DNA of 64,000 bases from assembly GCA_938023085.1 (NCBI GenBank), contig CALHDP010000129.1, positions 50,102 to 114,101 on the forward strand, given 5' to 3'. Below are positions 49,494 to 58,794 of the stretch, one piece after another. Within the stretch, counting starts at the first letter, position 1, and each line of letters opens with the position of its first letter. Source of the DNA: an uncultured Collinsella sp. Its GTDB lineage: Bacteria > Actinomycetota > Coriobacteriia > Coriobacteriales > Coriobacteriaceae. The notes under the pieces are model-generated. The model was given only the letters and a program-made list of their open reading frames with translations. It was not told the origin of the DNA and made no database searches. The position numbers and the translations under genes are program-made.

Positions 49494-51710
49494 TTACTTG
49501 TCGGTGCCCAGCTTGTGCGGCTTGAAGGCAAGCGCGTTGACGAGTGCGTCGGTGGCAGACTTGACGGCTGCCGGCTGCGGATCGTTGACGTGATCCTCGG
49601 GGTGTACGGGCAGGTCCTTCTTGACGGCATCGTGGATCAAGTTGAGGTACTCAGTCACGCCAGTGGTCGATAGATGCGTGCCATCGCCATCGAACAGGTC
49701 GTTGCGGTTGGCACTGTATCCGTACCAGTCGATAACGCGTACGTTCTTGTAACGCGTAGCGGCGTTGGCGATGGCCTGGTTGGTAGAGCCAACCCACGGC
49801 TGCGGGCTGCGCGTGTTCACAAACACCACAATACGCTTATCTCCTGCATCGGCCATGATGGCGTCGATTTGGTCGTCGGTTACCAAGCCGTTGGTGCCCA
49901 GCGCAAAGACCACGATCTTGCCGGCAAGGTTCTGTTGAAGATAGCCCTCAAATGTCGCACGGCCCGCATCAAACTGGCGGCCCTTTTCGGCATCGATATG
50001 GCTGTGCGGGAACACGCCGTCAAAGGAATCAACGGCGCGCAGCGACACGGAGTCACCGATCATCAACAGGTCGTAGGAGCCGTCGGGGAAGCCGTCGTTG
50101 TCCTTGTCGGTGTCGTCGGCCGCCTGCTGGTCGGTGGGTGCGGCGTTCTTGGCTTCCTTGTTCAGAACTTCGGCGCCCTCGCCGCTCAGCGCAGACGTCT
50201 CGGGCACAAAGATCAGGCCGCCCAGTGCAACGACCAACACGACAGCGCAGGCTGCGCAGGCAGGGACGTGCGCGCGCACCCAGTTGGCGGGCGTGGCGGT
50301 GCCGTCGCGGAACTCGGATACGGTGCGCCCAAAGGCGCCCTTTCTAAACGGCGTCTCGATAAAGCGATATGAGCATTCGGCCACGGCGACCACCAGCAGT
50401 ACCTGCAAAATGTACTGCCACCAGGGCGTATCGTTGATGTTGGCGACCGGGTTCATGAGCAGCAACAGCGGATAGTGCCACAGGTAGATGCTGTAGGAGC
50501 GCTTGCCAACCCATACGAGCGGCTCGGCGGATAGCGCGCGGGCCACCATTCCCTGGGGCTGCACGCAGGCCGCGATGACCATGAGCGTAAGGATGGAGCA
50601 CAGCAGCGTGCCTCCGCGATACTGGAATGCCGTGTAGCCGTTGGTGAGCGCGACCATGGCGGCAAGGCCAACCAGGCCCACGACGCCCAACACATCGATG
50701 GATGCGGGTGAGGACCAAAAGCGTACGAGCGCGCTCGGCTGGGCTGGGGCAGTCTCGGCTGCGTTGTCGGCCTTCGTACCCTGTTTGTTCTCGGCATTCT
50801 TTCCGTGCCTGGCGGCGCCAACCAGGCGGTCGAGCCCCAGACGATGCGCGAGGCGCACGGGCGCCAGGTCGCGATCGGGGATAAAGGCCATCCAGGCGCC
50901 CAGCAGCAGTGAGAACACGCGGGTGTCGGTGCCGTAGTACACGCGGCTGGGGTCGGCGGCAGGGTTGTAGAGCACCATCATGGCGATGGCGGAAACCGCA
51001 GCCAAGCCCAGAACCACGCGGCGCGTGCTGGGCTTGCTCATGTGCATGGATACCATGGCAAGCAGCAGCGGCGGCCAAACCAGGTAGAACTGCTCCTCGA
51101 TGGCGAGCGACCAAAAGTGCGTGAGCGGCGAGGGGTCGCCCAAGGCGTTGAAGTACGAGACGTCCTGCGCGATCTGCCACCAGTTGTTGAAGAACAGCAG
51201 CGACGGCAGGATGTCGGGACGCATCTTGGTGAGCATCACGTGGTTAAAGATCGTGCACAGCGCGCAGGTAACCACCACGACGGTCACTACGGCGGGGAAC
51301 AGACGGCGGATGCGGCGAATCCAGAAGCTCTTGAGGTCGATGCGCCCGGTCTTGGCGACTTCGTTGAGCAGCAGGCGCGTGATTAGATAGCCCGAAAGCA
51401 CAAAGAAGATCGTGACGCCGAGCAGGCCGCCCTGAGCCCACGTAAGATTGAGGTGATAGAGCACCACCGCGACAACGGCGAGCGTGCGCAGGCCGTCGAG
51501 GGCGGGAATGTAACGAGATTTGGGACGAGTGGGCGTCTGGTCCGCGGCGGCGGCGCTGGTGTGGTCCGCTTTGTTGGCGGGTGCTCGATGGGGGCTCGGG
51601 GTGCGTCGCGGGTCGCCTGCGCGGCGTTCGCTCTTCACGCGTTCGTGCGGCGCCGGCTCGTTGCCCGTGCGGCGTCGACCGCGCGAGCCCGATTGCGAGA
51701 ATTGTTCCAT
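49494..51710 (-). CDS. OatA-like O-acetyltransferase (acyltransferase 3 + SGNH)
   Basis: A 738-residue enzyme that probably O-acetylates a cell-wall polymer. Residues 1-65 are a charged, disordered cytoplasmic leader. An acyltransferase-3 membrane domain of about ten helices follows (PALDGLRTLAVVAVVLYHLN, GVTIFFVLSGYLITRLLLNE, FWSLAIEEQFYLVWPPLLL). The C-terminal third is an extracytoplasmic SGNH domain with block I LLMIGDSVSLRAVDSFD, FALGTNG and the catalytic Asp/His in GDGTHLS. This two-domain layout matches peptidoglycan OatA and related transferases that confer lysozyme resistance; the acceptor cannot be told. The gene is alone between two hairpins. Confidence 0.9.
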   Translation of the reverse strand: MEQFSQSGSRGRRRTGNEPAPHERVKSERRAGDPRRTPSPHRAPANKADHTSAAAADQTPTRPKSRYIPALDGLRTLAVVAVVLYHLNLTWAQGGLLGVTIFFVLSGYLITRLLLNEVAKTGRIDLKSFWIRRIRRLFPAVVTVVVVTCALCTIFNHVMLTKMRPDILPSLLFFNNWWQIAQDVSYFNALGDPSPLTHFWSLAIEEQFYLVWPPLLLAMVSMHMSKPSTRRVVLGLAAVSAIAMMVLYNPAADPSRVYYGTDTRVFSLLLGAWMAFIPDRDLAPVRLAHRLGLDRLVGAARHGKNAENKQGTKADNAAETAPAQPSALVRFWSSPASIDVLGVVGLVGLAAMVALTNGYTAFQYRGGTLLCSILTLMVIAACVQPQGMVARALSAEPLVWVGKRSYSIYLWHYPLLLLMNPVANINDTPWWQYILQVLLVVAVAECSYRFIETPFRKGAFGRTVSEFRDGTATPANWVRAHVPACAACAVVLVVALGGLIFVPETSALSGEGAEVLNKEAKNAAPTDQQAADDTDKDNDGFPDGSYDLLMIGDSVSLRAVDSFDGVFPHSHIDAEKGRQFDAGRATFEGYLQQNLAGKIVVFALGTNGLVTDDQIDAIMADAGDKRIVVFVNTRSPQPWVGSTNQAIANAATRYKNVRVIDWYGYSANRNDLFDGDGTHLSTTGVTEYLNLIHDAVKKDLPVHPEDHVNDPQPAAVKSATDALVNALAFKPHKLGTDK

Positions 51711-51896
51711 AAAACATCATCCAATGACGAGAATAATCAGCACGTATTCATTGTAGCTGCCTGCTCCTGTGAATGCTTGCTGCTGGCGCAACCTCAAGGG
51801 TGCGTTCACATCAAAGTGAACTAAAGTTATAGAGGTGCGAAGGCGCGCAATCGACGGTCGACGGTGGGTGCAAAGCCCGCAGATGAGGAGGTTTCC

Positions 51897-52859
51897 ATGG
51901 CAGATCGTGGCATCGTTGCGGTGTTCGGCAGCATGAACATGGACCTTTCGGTGGCGTGCGAGCGCATACCGCGTGCGGGCGAGACCGTCGGCGGCAGCGG
52001 GTTTATCACCAACGCCGGCGGCAAGGGCGCCAATCAGGCCGTAGCTGCCGCGCGTATGGGCGCGTGCACGCACATGATCGGCGCGGTCGGTCGCGACGCG
52101 TTCGGCGCATCGCTCGTGGTGGGGCTCCAAGACACCGGCGTGGACTGTGACTTTGTAGTGCATCGCGATGACGTGGAGACGGGAACGGCGACCATCATTC
52201 GCTGCGAGGGCGACAACCGCATCGTACTGTCACCGGGCGCCAACCATGCGCTTGCGGGCGCGGACGTTGCCCGCGCGCTGAGGCGTCTGGTGGCCCATGA
52301 GCTCGACGGCGACGCCAGCGAGATTGCCCCGGCTGCCGGAAGCGTCTTTATCGCCCAGGGCGAATGTGACCTTGCAGCGACGGCCGAGGCGCTTGTTTGC
52401 GCTCGCGAGCTGGGGTTCTATACGGTCTTTAATCCGGCGCCTGCCTGCGAGCTGCCTGCGGAGGTCTGGCCTGCGGTCGACCTGGTCTGTCCCAACGAGA
52501 CCGAGTGCCAGGTTCTGACGGGCATTCTGCCCACGGATGATGTGAGTTGCGTCGCCGCGCTCAATGCGCTGCTCGACAAGGGTGCCGGGGCTGCGGTCAT
52601 CACGTTGGGCGGTGCCGGCTCGGTTACGCTCGGCGATGGCGGTGAGCTGCTGCGCATGCCGGCACTTTCGAGTACGGTAGTCGATACCACGGCCGCCGGC
52701 GATACGTTTATCGGCGCGTTGGCGGCGGCTCGCCTAGAGGGCTTGCCGCTCTTTGAGTGCATGGCCGCGGGTGCTCGCGCCTCGGCAGTGACGGTGTCGC
52801 GCCTGGGCGCTCAGCAATCGATTCCCACGCGCGCCGAAGTTGAACATTGGTTTGGTTAA
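51897..52859 (+). CDS. rbsK: Ribokinase (PfkB family)
   Basis: This enzyme phosphorylates ribose for entry into the pentose phosphate pathway. In 320 residues it has VAVFGSMNMDLSV (about 7-19), the substrate motif NAGGKGANQAVAAARMG (about 41-57), GTATIIRCEGDNRI and the C-terminal anion hole and catalytic Asp in DTTAAGDTFIGALAA. GAGGAGG lies 7 nt before ATG 51897. A nucleoside hydrolase follows 30 nt later, so ribose freed from nucleosides would be the likely substrate. Other PfkB sugars remain possible. Confidence 0.9.
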   Translation: MADRGIVAVFGSMNMDLSVACERIPRAGETVGGSGFITNAGGKGANQAVAAARMGACTHMIGAVGRDAFGASLVVGLQDTGVDCDFVVHRDDVETGTATIIRCEGDNRIVLSPGANHALAGADVARALRRLVAHELDGDASEIAPAAGSVFIAQGECDLAATAEALVCARELGFYTVFNPAPACELPAEVWPAVDLVCPNETECQVLTGILPTDDVSCVAALNALLDKGAGAAVITLGGAGSVTLGDGGELLRMPALSSTVVDTTAAGDTFIGALAAARLEGLPLFECMAAGARASAVTVSRLGAQQSIPTRAEVEHWFG

Positions 52860-52889
52860 ACGATAAAGACGGAGAAGCGGAGTAGAACA

Positions 52890-53864
52890 ATGGCAATCAA
52901 GAAGCTGATCCTTGATCTGGATATGGGTGTTGACGATGCGATGGCGCTGGCCTATGCCATCGCGAGCCCCGAGGTGGAGCTCGTGGGCATCACCACGTGC
53001 TTTGGTAACGTGCGCGTCGAGCAATCGGCGCACAATTGCCTGGCGGTGCTCGATCTGCTGGGTCGCCCCGAGGTTCCGGTGTACCTGGGTGCCGACCGTC
53101 CTCTGCAGGCGACTGAGCCCTATGCGCCGCCGGCGTCCACCGCGCTCATTCACGGCAAGAACGGCATCGGCGGCGCGAGCGTGCCCGCGTCGCCCTACGA
53201 GCCGGTGGGGGCGACCTCGGCCGACGGCAACGCTGCGGTCGATTATCTGATCGATGCCGCGCGCACCTATGGTCCCGATCTGGTCTACGTAGCGACTGGC
53301 CCGCTCTCCAACCTGGCGCTCGCCCTGGAGCGCGATGCGGCGGCGATGATGTCCATCGGCCGCGTGGTCGTGATGGGCGGCGCCCTTACCGTGCCCGGCA
53401 ACGTGAGCGCGGGCGCCGAGGCTAATATGGCGAGCGACCCCGAGGCAGCCGACGCGGTGCTGCGCTCGGGCCGTAAGCTCACCATGGTGGGTCTGGACGT
53501 GACGCATCGCGTGGTGCTCACACGCCGCGACATTGCCGGCTGGACGGGCTCGGGCACCATGGCGGGCTGCGCATTTGCGAGCATGGTCGAGCACTACATT
53601 GGCTCGTACGAGATGAACGCACCCTACCTGGGTGGTTGTGCGCTGCACGATCCGCTGGCCGTTGCCGTGGCGATCGACCCCACGCTCGTAGGTGCGCTCG
53701 GCTGCAACCTGCGTGTTGATCTGCTGGGCGAGTACCGCGGTCGCACCATCTGCGATGAGCGCCGCCTGTCCGATCCGGACAAGAGCACGCTTGTGGCACT
53801 GACCGTGGATGCTCCGCGCTTCCTGTCCGAGTTCAAGACGCGTATGACCCGTGTCCTTGGCTAA
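52890..53864 (+). CDS. Ribonucleoside hydrolase (IU-nucleoside hydrolase family)
   Basis: This enzyme cleaves ribonucleosides to base and ribose. The Ca2+/ribose-binding aspartate motif LDLDMGVDDAMAL lies at about residues 7-19, with GITTCFGNVRVEQ, YVATGPLSNLALALE and the C-terminal GCALHDPLAVAVAID holding the last Ca2+ ligand Asp. The 324 residues are standard. GGAGAAGCGGAG precedes ATG 52890. The pairing with ribokinase makes a two-gene nucleoside salvage operon; base preference is not readable. Confidence 0.92.
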   Translation: MAIKKLILDLDMGVDDAMALAYAIASPEVELVGITTCFGNVRVEQSAHNCLAVLDLLGRPEVPVYLGADRPLQATEPYAPPASTALIHGKNGIGGASVPASPYEPVGATSADGNAAVDYLIDAARTYGPDLVYVATGPLSNLALALERDAAAMMSIGRVVVMGGALTVPGNVSAGAEANMASDPEAADAVLRSGRKLTMVGLDVTHRVVLTRRDIAGWTGSGTMAGCAFASMVEHYIGSYEMNAPYLGGCALHDPLAVAVAIDPTLVGALGCNLRVDLLGEYRGRTICDERRLSDPDKSTLVALTVDAPRFLSEFKTRMTRVLG

Positions 53865-53873
53865 GTTGTCTTT

Positions 53874-53944
53874 TTGGGACGGGGCTTTTTTGACTGGTAT
53901 GATTGGTGCGACCGTTCGAACCAGCTAAAAGAGACCCGTCCCAA
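53874..53944 (+). promoter_or_regulatory. Hairpin-rich leader/promoter of luxS
   Basis: TTGGGACGGG (53874-53883) pairs with CCCGTCCCAA (53935-53944) around an inner CTGGT/ACCAG stem. TTGGGA-N18-TATGAT overlaps it and could be the luxS promoter. The outer pairing may equally be a terminator for the nucleoside hydrolase unit. Confidence 0.45.
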
Positions 53945-53967
53945 TTTGACTATCGAGAGGATCTGCC

Positions 53968-54456
53968 ATGGAGCGCATCGCCAGCTTTTCCGTTGATCAT
54001 CTGCTGCTTGAGCCCGGCGTGTATGTGAGCCGCATCGACCGCGATCCGGCGACCGGTGCCGCCGTCACCACGTTTGACCTGCGCCTGACCACGCCCAACA
54101 AGGAGCCGGTCATGAACACGGCCGAGTGCCACACCATTGAGCACCTAGGCGCGACGTTCCTTCGCAATCATGCCGAGTGGTCGAGCCGCATTGTCTACTT
54201 TGGCCCCATGGGCTGCCGCACGGGCTTTTACCTCGTCGTGTTTGGCGAGGTGACGAGCGAGGAGATTCTGCCGCTCGTGCGTGAGCTGTTCGAGTTTGTC
54301 GCCGGCTTTGAGGGCGATGTCCCCGGTGCCGCTCCCGAGGAGTGCGGTAACTACCTGGACCAGAACCTCCCCATGGCAAACTGGCTCGCGCGCCGCTACC
54401 TCGACCGCGACCTGGCCGATATCGACGAGAAGCACCTGCACTATCAGCAGGCGTAA
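53968..54456 (+). CDS. luxS: S-ribosylhomocysteine lyase LuxS
   Basis: This enzyme splits S-ribosylhomocysteine into homocysteine and the AI-2 precursor DPD, detoxifying the product of SAM-dependent methylation. In 162 residues the metal ligands are H55 and H59 (HTIEH) and C126 (EECGNY); E58 and C83 (GPMGCRTG) are the catalytic residues. All are present, so it should be active. GAGAGGA lies 7 nt before the ATG. The companion nucleosidase (pfs/mtnN) is not next to it. A terminator follows at 54486. Confidence 0.96.
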   Translation: MERIASFSVDHLLLEPGVYVSRIDRDPATGAAVTTFDLRLTTPNKEPVMNTAECHTIEHLGATFLRNHAEWSSRIVYFGPMGCRTGFYLVVFGEVTSEEILPLVRELFEFVAGFEGDVPGAAPEECGNYLDQNLPMANWLARRYLDRDLADIDEKHLHYQQA

Positions 54457-54485
54457 GAGCTTTATCGCCCAAAACGCGCGCATTG

Positions 54486-54516
54486 GGCGCCTTCGCTTAT
54501 GCGGGGGCGCCTTTTT
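54486..54516 (+). terminator. Terminator after luxS
   Basis: GGCGCCTTCGC pairs with GCGGGGGCGCC (with mismatches inside) and is followed by TTTTT. Confidence 0.75.
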
Positions 54517-54566
54517 GTTGATTGGTCGGGGCGAGTGTTCAAAATCGCTCGTGTTTGTTCTAGAAT

Positions 54567-54590
54567 GTTCGTATAGTCACATTTACGAAC
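54567..54590 (+). promoter_or_regulatory. Operator GTTCGTA-N10-TACGAAC upstream of the DUF4867 gene
   Basis: The perfect inverted repeat ends just before the AGGAG ribosome-binding site, with one more T...A pair outside. It would overlap the transcript start, the position of a repressor site. Confidence 0.5.
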
Positions 54591-54600
54591 AGGAGTGAAC

Positions 54601-55245
54601 ATGCATATCTACTCTGTCAACGATCCCGAGTTCAAATCCTATGGCAACGTTTGGGATGACGTTCCGTCCGAGCTCACGTCGCCCGTGCTCGAGGCGCTCT
54701 CAGCCACGCCCATTCCCGAGGGCAGCAAGTACGTAGCAAGCGCGCCGGAGCTCGAGGGCGTCAAAGATGCCGATAAACTGGGCTTTCTCATGTTTGGCGG
54801 CCGTCCCTTCCAGCTCGGCTGGTGCAACGGCCACAACACGCAGCTCAACTGCCTGGAGTATCACCGCGCGAGCGAATTCAACCTGGGCGCTCGCGACTTT
54901 ATCCTGCTCGTGGCGCATCGCTGGGAGATCGAGGACGGCAAGCTCGACACCGCGTGTGTCAAGGCGTTTCGCGTGCCGGCGGGTACGGCCGTCGAAGTCT
55001 TCAACACCACGCTTCACTACACGCCGTGCATGGTCGACGACGGTGGCTTCCAGGTGATGGTGGCGCTGCCCGCCGGCACCAACGGCCCGCGCCCCGAGGC
55101 CGCGGCCGACATGCCCACGGCCGGCGACAGCTACTGCTACTGGAAGGCCGACAAGTGGGTTCTCTGCCATGCTGACAGCCCCAAGGCTGCCGAGGGCGGC
55201 TACGTAGGCCTCATCGGCAAGAACCTCGACATCACCGTGGACTAG
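54601..55245 (+). CDS. DUF4867 family protein
   Basis: A 214-residue soluble protein of the DUF4867 family, probably a cupin-like beta-barrel. Family-type features are LGFLMFGGRPFQLGWCNGHN, TQLNCLEYHRASEFNLGARD and TAVEVFNTTLHYTPCMVDDG, where conserved His/Glu residues could bind a metal. Homologues occur near sugar-isomerase and carbohydrate-use genes; the reaction is unknown to me. AGGAG lies 5 nt before ATG 54601; an in-frame GTG two codons earlier is less well placed. A perfect inverted repeat in front suggests dedicated repression. Confidence 0.8.
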   Translation: MHIYSVNDPEFKSYGNVWDDVPSELTSPVLEALSATPIPEGSKYVASAPELEGVKDADKLGFLMFGGRPFQLGWCNGHNTQLNCLEYHRASEFNLGARDFILLVAHRWEIEDGKLDTACVKAFRVPAGTAVEVFNTTLHYTPCMVDDGGFQVMVALPAGTNGPRPEAAADMPTAGDSYCYWKADKWVLCHADSPKAAEGGYVGLIGKNLDITVD

Positions 55246-55252
55246 CGCATCG

Positions 55253-55299
55253 CCCCAAACCACCACAAAGGTGCCTGTCTCCTTTGCGGTGGTTTGGGG
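55253..55299 (+). repeat. Long hairpin after the DUF4867 gene
   Basis: CCCCAAACCACCACAAAGG (55253-55271) pairs with the complement at 55281-55299 with one mismatch in 19. There is no T-run; it may be a dispersed palindrome used as a terminator. Confidence 0.7.
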
Positions 55300-55414
55300 C
55301 GGGCGGATATCGGGAAGTGCCAGACGGGGGAGGCTGCCGGGCGCCTTGCCGTCTGCGGATTTTGGGACATGCGGCCCGCTTTTTCGACCCATCTGTCGGT
55401 ACACTAAAAGCACT

Positions 55415-57298
55415 ATGGGTACCCGCGAGCGACATATCGGCAACGCGGCCGCCCGATCCGCACCCGTGGCGGATCCCAGGGGCGGCAGGCTCTTCGCCAT
55501 GCCGCGATTCCTTGTTGGCATAACACATCAGGTGTACCGCCACCGCGTCTTTGCTATCGCCGGTGTCATCACCGCGATGTTCCTCATGCTTTTGGCAGTC
55601 TTGCCGGCGCTGTTCGCCTTCGACCCCAAACTTTCTAACGCCGTGCCCGCCTATAGCGAGGTGTCCGAAGAGGTCGTGGATGCGCTCGTCCATTCGAGCT
55701 CTCTGCCGTTGCTTGTTGCCGCAATTGCATTTTCGATCTGGGGCGTATCGGTCTATCTGCGCTGTTTGGACTATGTGTTGCGCCGCCGCCTTGTTGCCAT
55801 CGCCTCCATCTGCGCCCTGTGGATGATCGAAGTCATTCTCAAGTACAAGTCGTTCACGCCGTTCTATGCCACCGTGCTGTGGTACCTGTACTACGTGCCC
55901 ATGACGCTCATTCCGCTGCTCTACCAGTTGTGTGGTCTGCGCCTTGCGGGCCTGGAGCAACACCGCCTGGGTCGCCGCTACTGCGTTGCGCTGTGGATTG
56001 CGGCCATCCTGCTTATCGGATTTGTGCTCACCAACGATTTTCACCAGCAGGTCTTCCGCTTTGACCGTACAAGCGACACCTGGAGCAACGATTACACGTA
56101 CGGCTGGGGTTATTTCGCCGTCTTAGTGTGGACGGCCTTTAACTTCGTGGCCTTTTTTATCCTGGTTGGTCGGTCCTCGTCCTTTCGCATCCAGCGTTTC
56201 TCGGGCACGGCGGCGCTCGTGCTGCTGGGCGGCGCTTTCTTTGCCATCTCATATGCTCTGCGCGTGCCCTGGGCATGGAGGCTCAACTTTTCGCTCGTCT
56301 ATTGCGTCCTGTGCGTGGTGGCGATGGAAATCTGTCTCGATTGCGGTGTCGTTCCGTCGTATCACGACATCGCCGGCATCTTCGACACCTTGCCGCTTGA
56401 CCTCAAAGTTCTAACGCGCGACCTGCAGGAGGTCTATGCCACGCCGGTGTCAAAGCCAACGCCGGTAGGCGTGCGCGAGGAGTTGCGGACCCAGGAGCAC
56501 GGCCGCGCTCATGCCTTTGCCGTGGCGTCCGATCCCGATGTGATGTACCGTGCCTTCCCACTGCTGGGCGGATCGGCCCTGCTTGCCCAAGACGTGTCGG
56601 AGCTCAACGAGCTTAACCGTGAGCTGGCACATCGTCGCATGGAGCTGCAGCGTCAAAACGAGCTGCTCGCCGCCGACTACGACCTTAAGACGCATTTGGC
56701 AGATCAAGAGGCCGAGACCTTGCTGGTCCAAGACGTGGACCAGGCGCTTGCCCGCGCGCTCAAAGGGATGTACGACCTGCTGAGCTCGCTGCCGCCGTTG
56801 ACCGACGAAGCGTCTTCGCACGAGCGTTACCGCATGCTGCAGCGCGCCAAGATGCTCGTCGCCTATTGCAAGCGCAAAGGGTCGCTCACGTTGGCACAGC
56901 ACGGGGAGAGCGGTTTTGATCGCGACCGCATTCAGCTCATTGCCAACGAGCTCGCAAGCGACCTGCGCACCATCGATATCGATTGCGCCTCGATTATCGC
57001 CATACGGCGCCCGATGCACGCCAGTATGGTAAGTGCCCTGTACGACTGCGTGTATGACTTTGCGTTTTTTGCCTACACCACCGACCATCCGGCGCTTATG
57101 TATCACTTGGGCGACCATGACCGATGCAGTGTCGAGCTGCGCGCCACGCTTTTTTCCAACGATGATGCAGATCTTTCGCAGACGCCCGCTGCGCAAGAGC
57201 TCGAAAGCGCTCTGCAAGGGCGCAACGTGGCATACCGCCTTGAGGGCGAGCCCGGCCAGCTGCGCATGATCGTCTTGATGCCGAGGGCGGGTGAGTGA
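55415..57298 (+). CDS. Multi-helix membrane protein with degenerate kinase-like tail
   Basis: About 627 residues. Some seven to eight membrane helices (about 40-310) resemble the histidine-kinase N-terminal 7TM sensor domain (FAIAGVITAMFLMLLAVLPA, WYLYYVPMTLIPLLYQLCG). A linker and coiled coil follow (LNELNRELAHRRMELQRQNE), then a domain like the dimerisation/ATPase part of HisKA_3 kinases (LVQDVDQALARALKGMYDLL, MLVAYCKRKGSLTL). Canonical H-, N- and G-box motifs are missing, so I do not expect kinase activity. It is co-transcribed with a real kinase and regulator. No ribosome-binding site precedes ATG 55415, and TACACT at 55401 would make the mRNA nearly leaderless; ATG 55499 is the alternative start. 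Confidence 0.7.
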   Translation: MGTRERHIGNAAARSAPVADPRGGRLFAMPRFLVGITHQVYRHRVFAIAGVITAMFLMLLAVLPALFAFDPKLSNAVPAYSEVSEEVVDALVHSSSLPLLVAAIAFSIWGVSVYLRCLDYVLRRRLVAIASICALWMIEVILKYKSFTPFYATVLWYLYYVPMTLIPLLYQLCGLRLAGLEQHRLGRRYCVALWIAAILLIGFVLTNDFHQQVFRFDRTSDTWSNDYTYGWGYFAVLVWTAFNFVAFFILVGRSSSFRIQRFSGTAALVLLGGAFFAISYALRVPWAWRLNFSLVYCVLCVVAMEICLDCGVVPSYHDIAGIFDTLPLDLKVLTRDLQEVYATPVSKPTPVGVREELRTQEHGRAHAFAVASDPDVMYRAFPLLGGSALLAQDVSELNELNRELAHRRMELQRQNELLAADYDLKTHLADQEAETLLVQDVDQALARALKGMYDLLSSLPPLTDEASSHERYRMLQRAKMLVAYCKRKGSLTLAQHGESGFDRDRIQLIANELASDLRTIDIDCASIIAIRRPMHASMVSALYDCVYDFAFFAYTTDHPALMYHLGDHDRCSVELRATLFSNDDADLSQTPAAQELESALQGRNVAYRLEGEPGQLRMIVLMPRAGE

Positions 57299-57300
57299 CG

Positions 57301-58794
57301 ATGCAGATTTCGCTCATCCTTCCCCAAATCGTTGCGCTCGATGTTGTCTTTGCCCTGGCTGCGTGTCTGCAGACGATCCACGTCCCGCTCATTTCATCGC
57401 GCCGCTCGTCCTATAACCGTAAGGTGATTTGTGCCTACGAGGCGAGCCTTGTGCTTCACCTAGTTATTTCGGCGCTCATCTTATTCGCGTCATCTGGCTC
57501 GTATCTGGTGGCGCCGCTTGACGTTTGCGCCAAGGCAATGGGCGGAGCGCTGTGGCTCAATGCCGTGATCTTTGCCTACGGCGTGGTGCTTATGGTGCGC
57601 TATCGTCGCCCTGTCATGCTGGCCGAGCTGCTGCTTGTTGTCGCCGTTACACCGCCGGTGGTTTTTGCCATGGGCTCGGCGTGGACCACGGTCCTTATCG
57701 CAGAGGGAGCGTTTTTCCTGTTCCGCTCCATTGCGGCGCTCTTGATGGATGTCCGCAACCGCCAGGAGGATATCACCGCGTTCTCGACGATCGAAACCAT
57801 CAACGTGATTCCCGTGGGCATCCTGTATCTGGACCCGAGGGGCCGTCCGCTGCTCATGAACCGCTGCATGCGCAAAAACCTGGTGGAACTTCATATGCCC
57901 ACCGATCTAGGTGACATGAGCGGCACATGGAACGACCTGCGCAAACTTAGCATGCAAATGCCCGAAAGCAGTAGGAATCGCGTGCGGATTAACTTGGACC
58001 GTTTTGGTGAGGCTCGCGCGGTGATCGAGATTTCTCCCGCCGAGATTCGCCTATTTGTGCACGACGAGGTTATGGTTTCGGGCCGCCTCTTTGAGCGCAT
58101 TATCGGACTGGACGTGACGGAATACGCACGCGCCTACGACCGCTTGGCGCAAGCAAACCACCTGCTTGAGCTTGCGGGCCAAGAGCTCCAGTCCCAGATC
58201 GAAGAAGTTAAAAAGGTTGCCGACAATGCGGCCTACCTACGTATGCGCGCCCGCGTTCACGATGTGATCGGGCAGCGCCCGTCCATTCTTCATCGCTATT
58301 TGGAGGAGGGGCGTCTGGACGATGAGTCGCTCGAGCAGATCGACCCGTTGCTACGCTCAATTGCCGCCGATTTGCGCAGTGGTGGTGCCAGCGAGCCTGC
58401 AGAGCAGCTGGGTGATATCGTCCATGCTTTTGGCCTGGTGAGTGTGCAGATCGATGTTGAGGGGGCGCTGCCTGAGGACGCGCGTGTCGCTGCAGCCTTT
58501 CTGCAGATTATCCGCGAAGCCTCGACCAATGCCACCAAGCATGCGCAAGCGCATCGGGTCCATGTGCGCCTGTGGCAGGAGGGGGCGGATGCTGACGGCA
58601 TCGCGCACATGACGATTTCTAACGACGGGTCCCCGGCACCCGTATCGTATCGCGAGGGAACGGGTATTCCAGGTATGAGGCATGTCGCGCAAGATCTGGG
58701 CGGCTGCCTGGAAATCCATGCCGCCCCGCCCTTTACGCTTGCGGTGTCCATCCCGCTCAACGCCAGCGCCACAGCTCAAAGGAGAAACTCATGA
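57301..58794 (+). CDS. Membrane histidine kinase
   Basis: A 497-residue kinase. About five membrane helices (1-150) are followed by a PAS-like segment (165-270, NVIPVGILYLDPRGRPLLMN), a coiled coil (275-310), a HisKA_3-like dimerisation helix with H320 (RMRARVHDVIGQRPSILHRY), N-box REASTNATKHA (N410) and G-boxes ISNDGSP and GTGIPGMRHV. It starts 3 nt after the stop of the preceding membrane protein and overlaps the regulator start by 4 nt. The order suggests that the upstream protein senses or modulates and this one phosphorylates the LuxR-type regulator. Confidence 0.88.
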   Translation: MQISLILPQIVALDVVFALAACLQTIHVPLISSRRSSYNRKVICAYEASLVLHLVISALILFASSGSYLVAPLDVCAKAMGGALWLNAVIFAYGVVLMVRYRRPVMLAELLLVVAVTPPVVFAMGSAWTTVLIAEGAFFLFRSIAALLMDVRNRQEDITAFSTIETINVIPVGILYLDPRGRPLLMNRCMRKNLVELHMPTDLGDMSGTWNDLRKLSMQMPESSRNRVRINLDRFGEARAVIEISPAEIRLFVHDEVMVSGRLFERIIGLDVTEYARAYDRLAQANHLLELAGQELQSQIEEVKKVADNAAYLRMRARVHDVIGQRPSILHRYLEEGRLDDESLEQIDPLLRSIAADLRSGGASEPAEQLGDIVHAFGLVSVQIDVEGALPEDARVAAAFLQIIREASTNATKHAQAHRVHVRLWQEGADADGIAHMTISNDGSPAPVSYREGTGIPGMRHVAQDLGGCLEIHAAPPFTLAVSIPLNASATAQRRNS

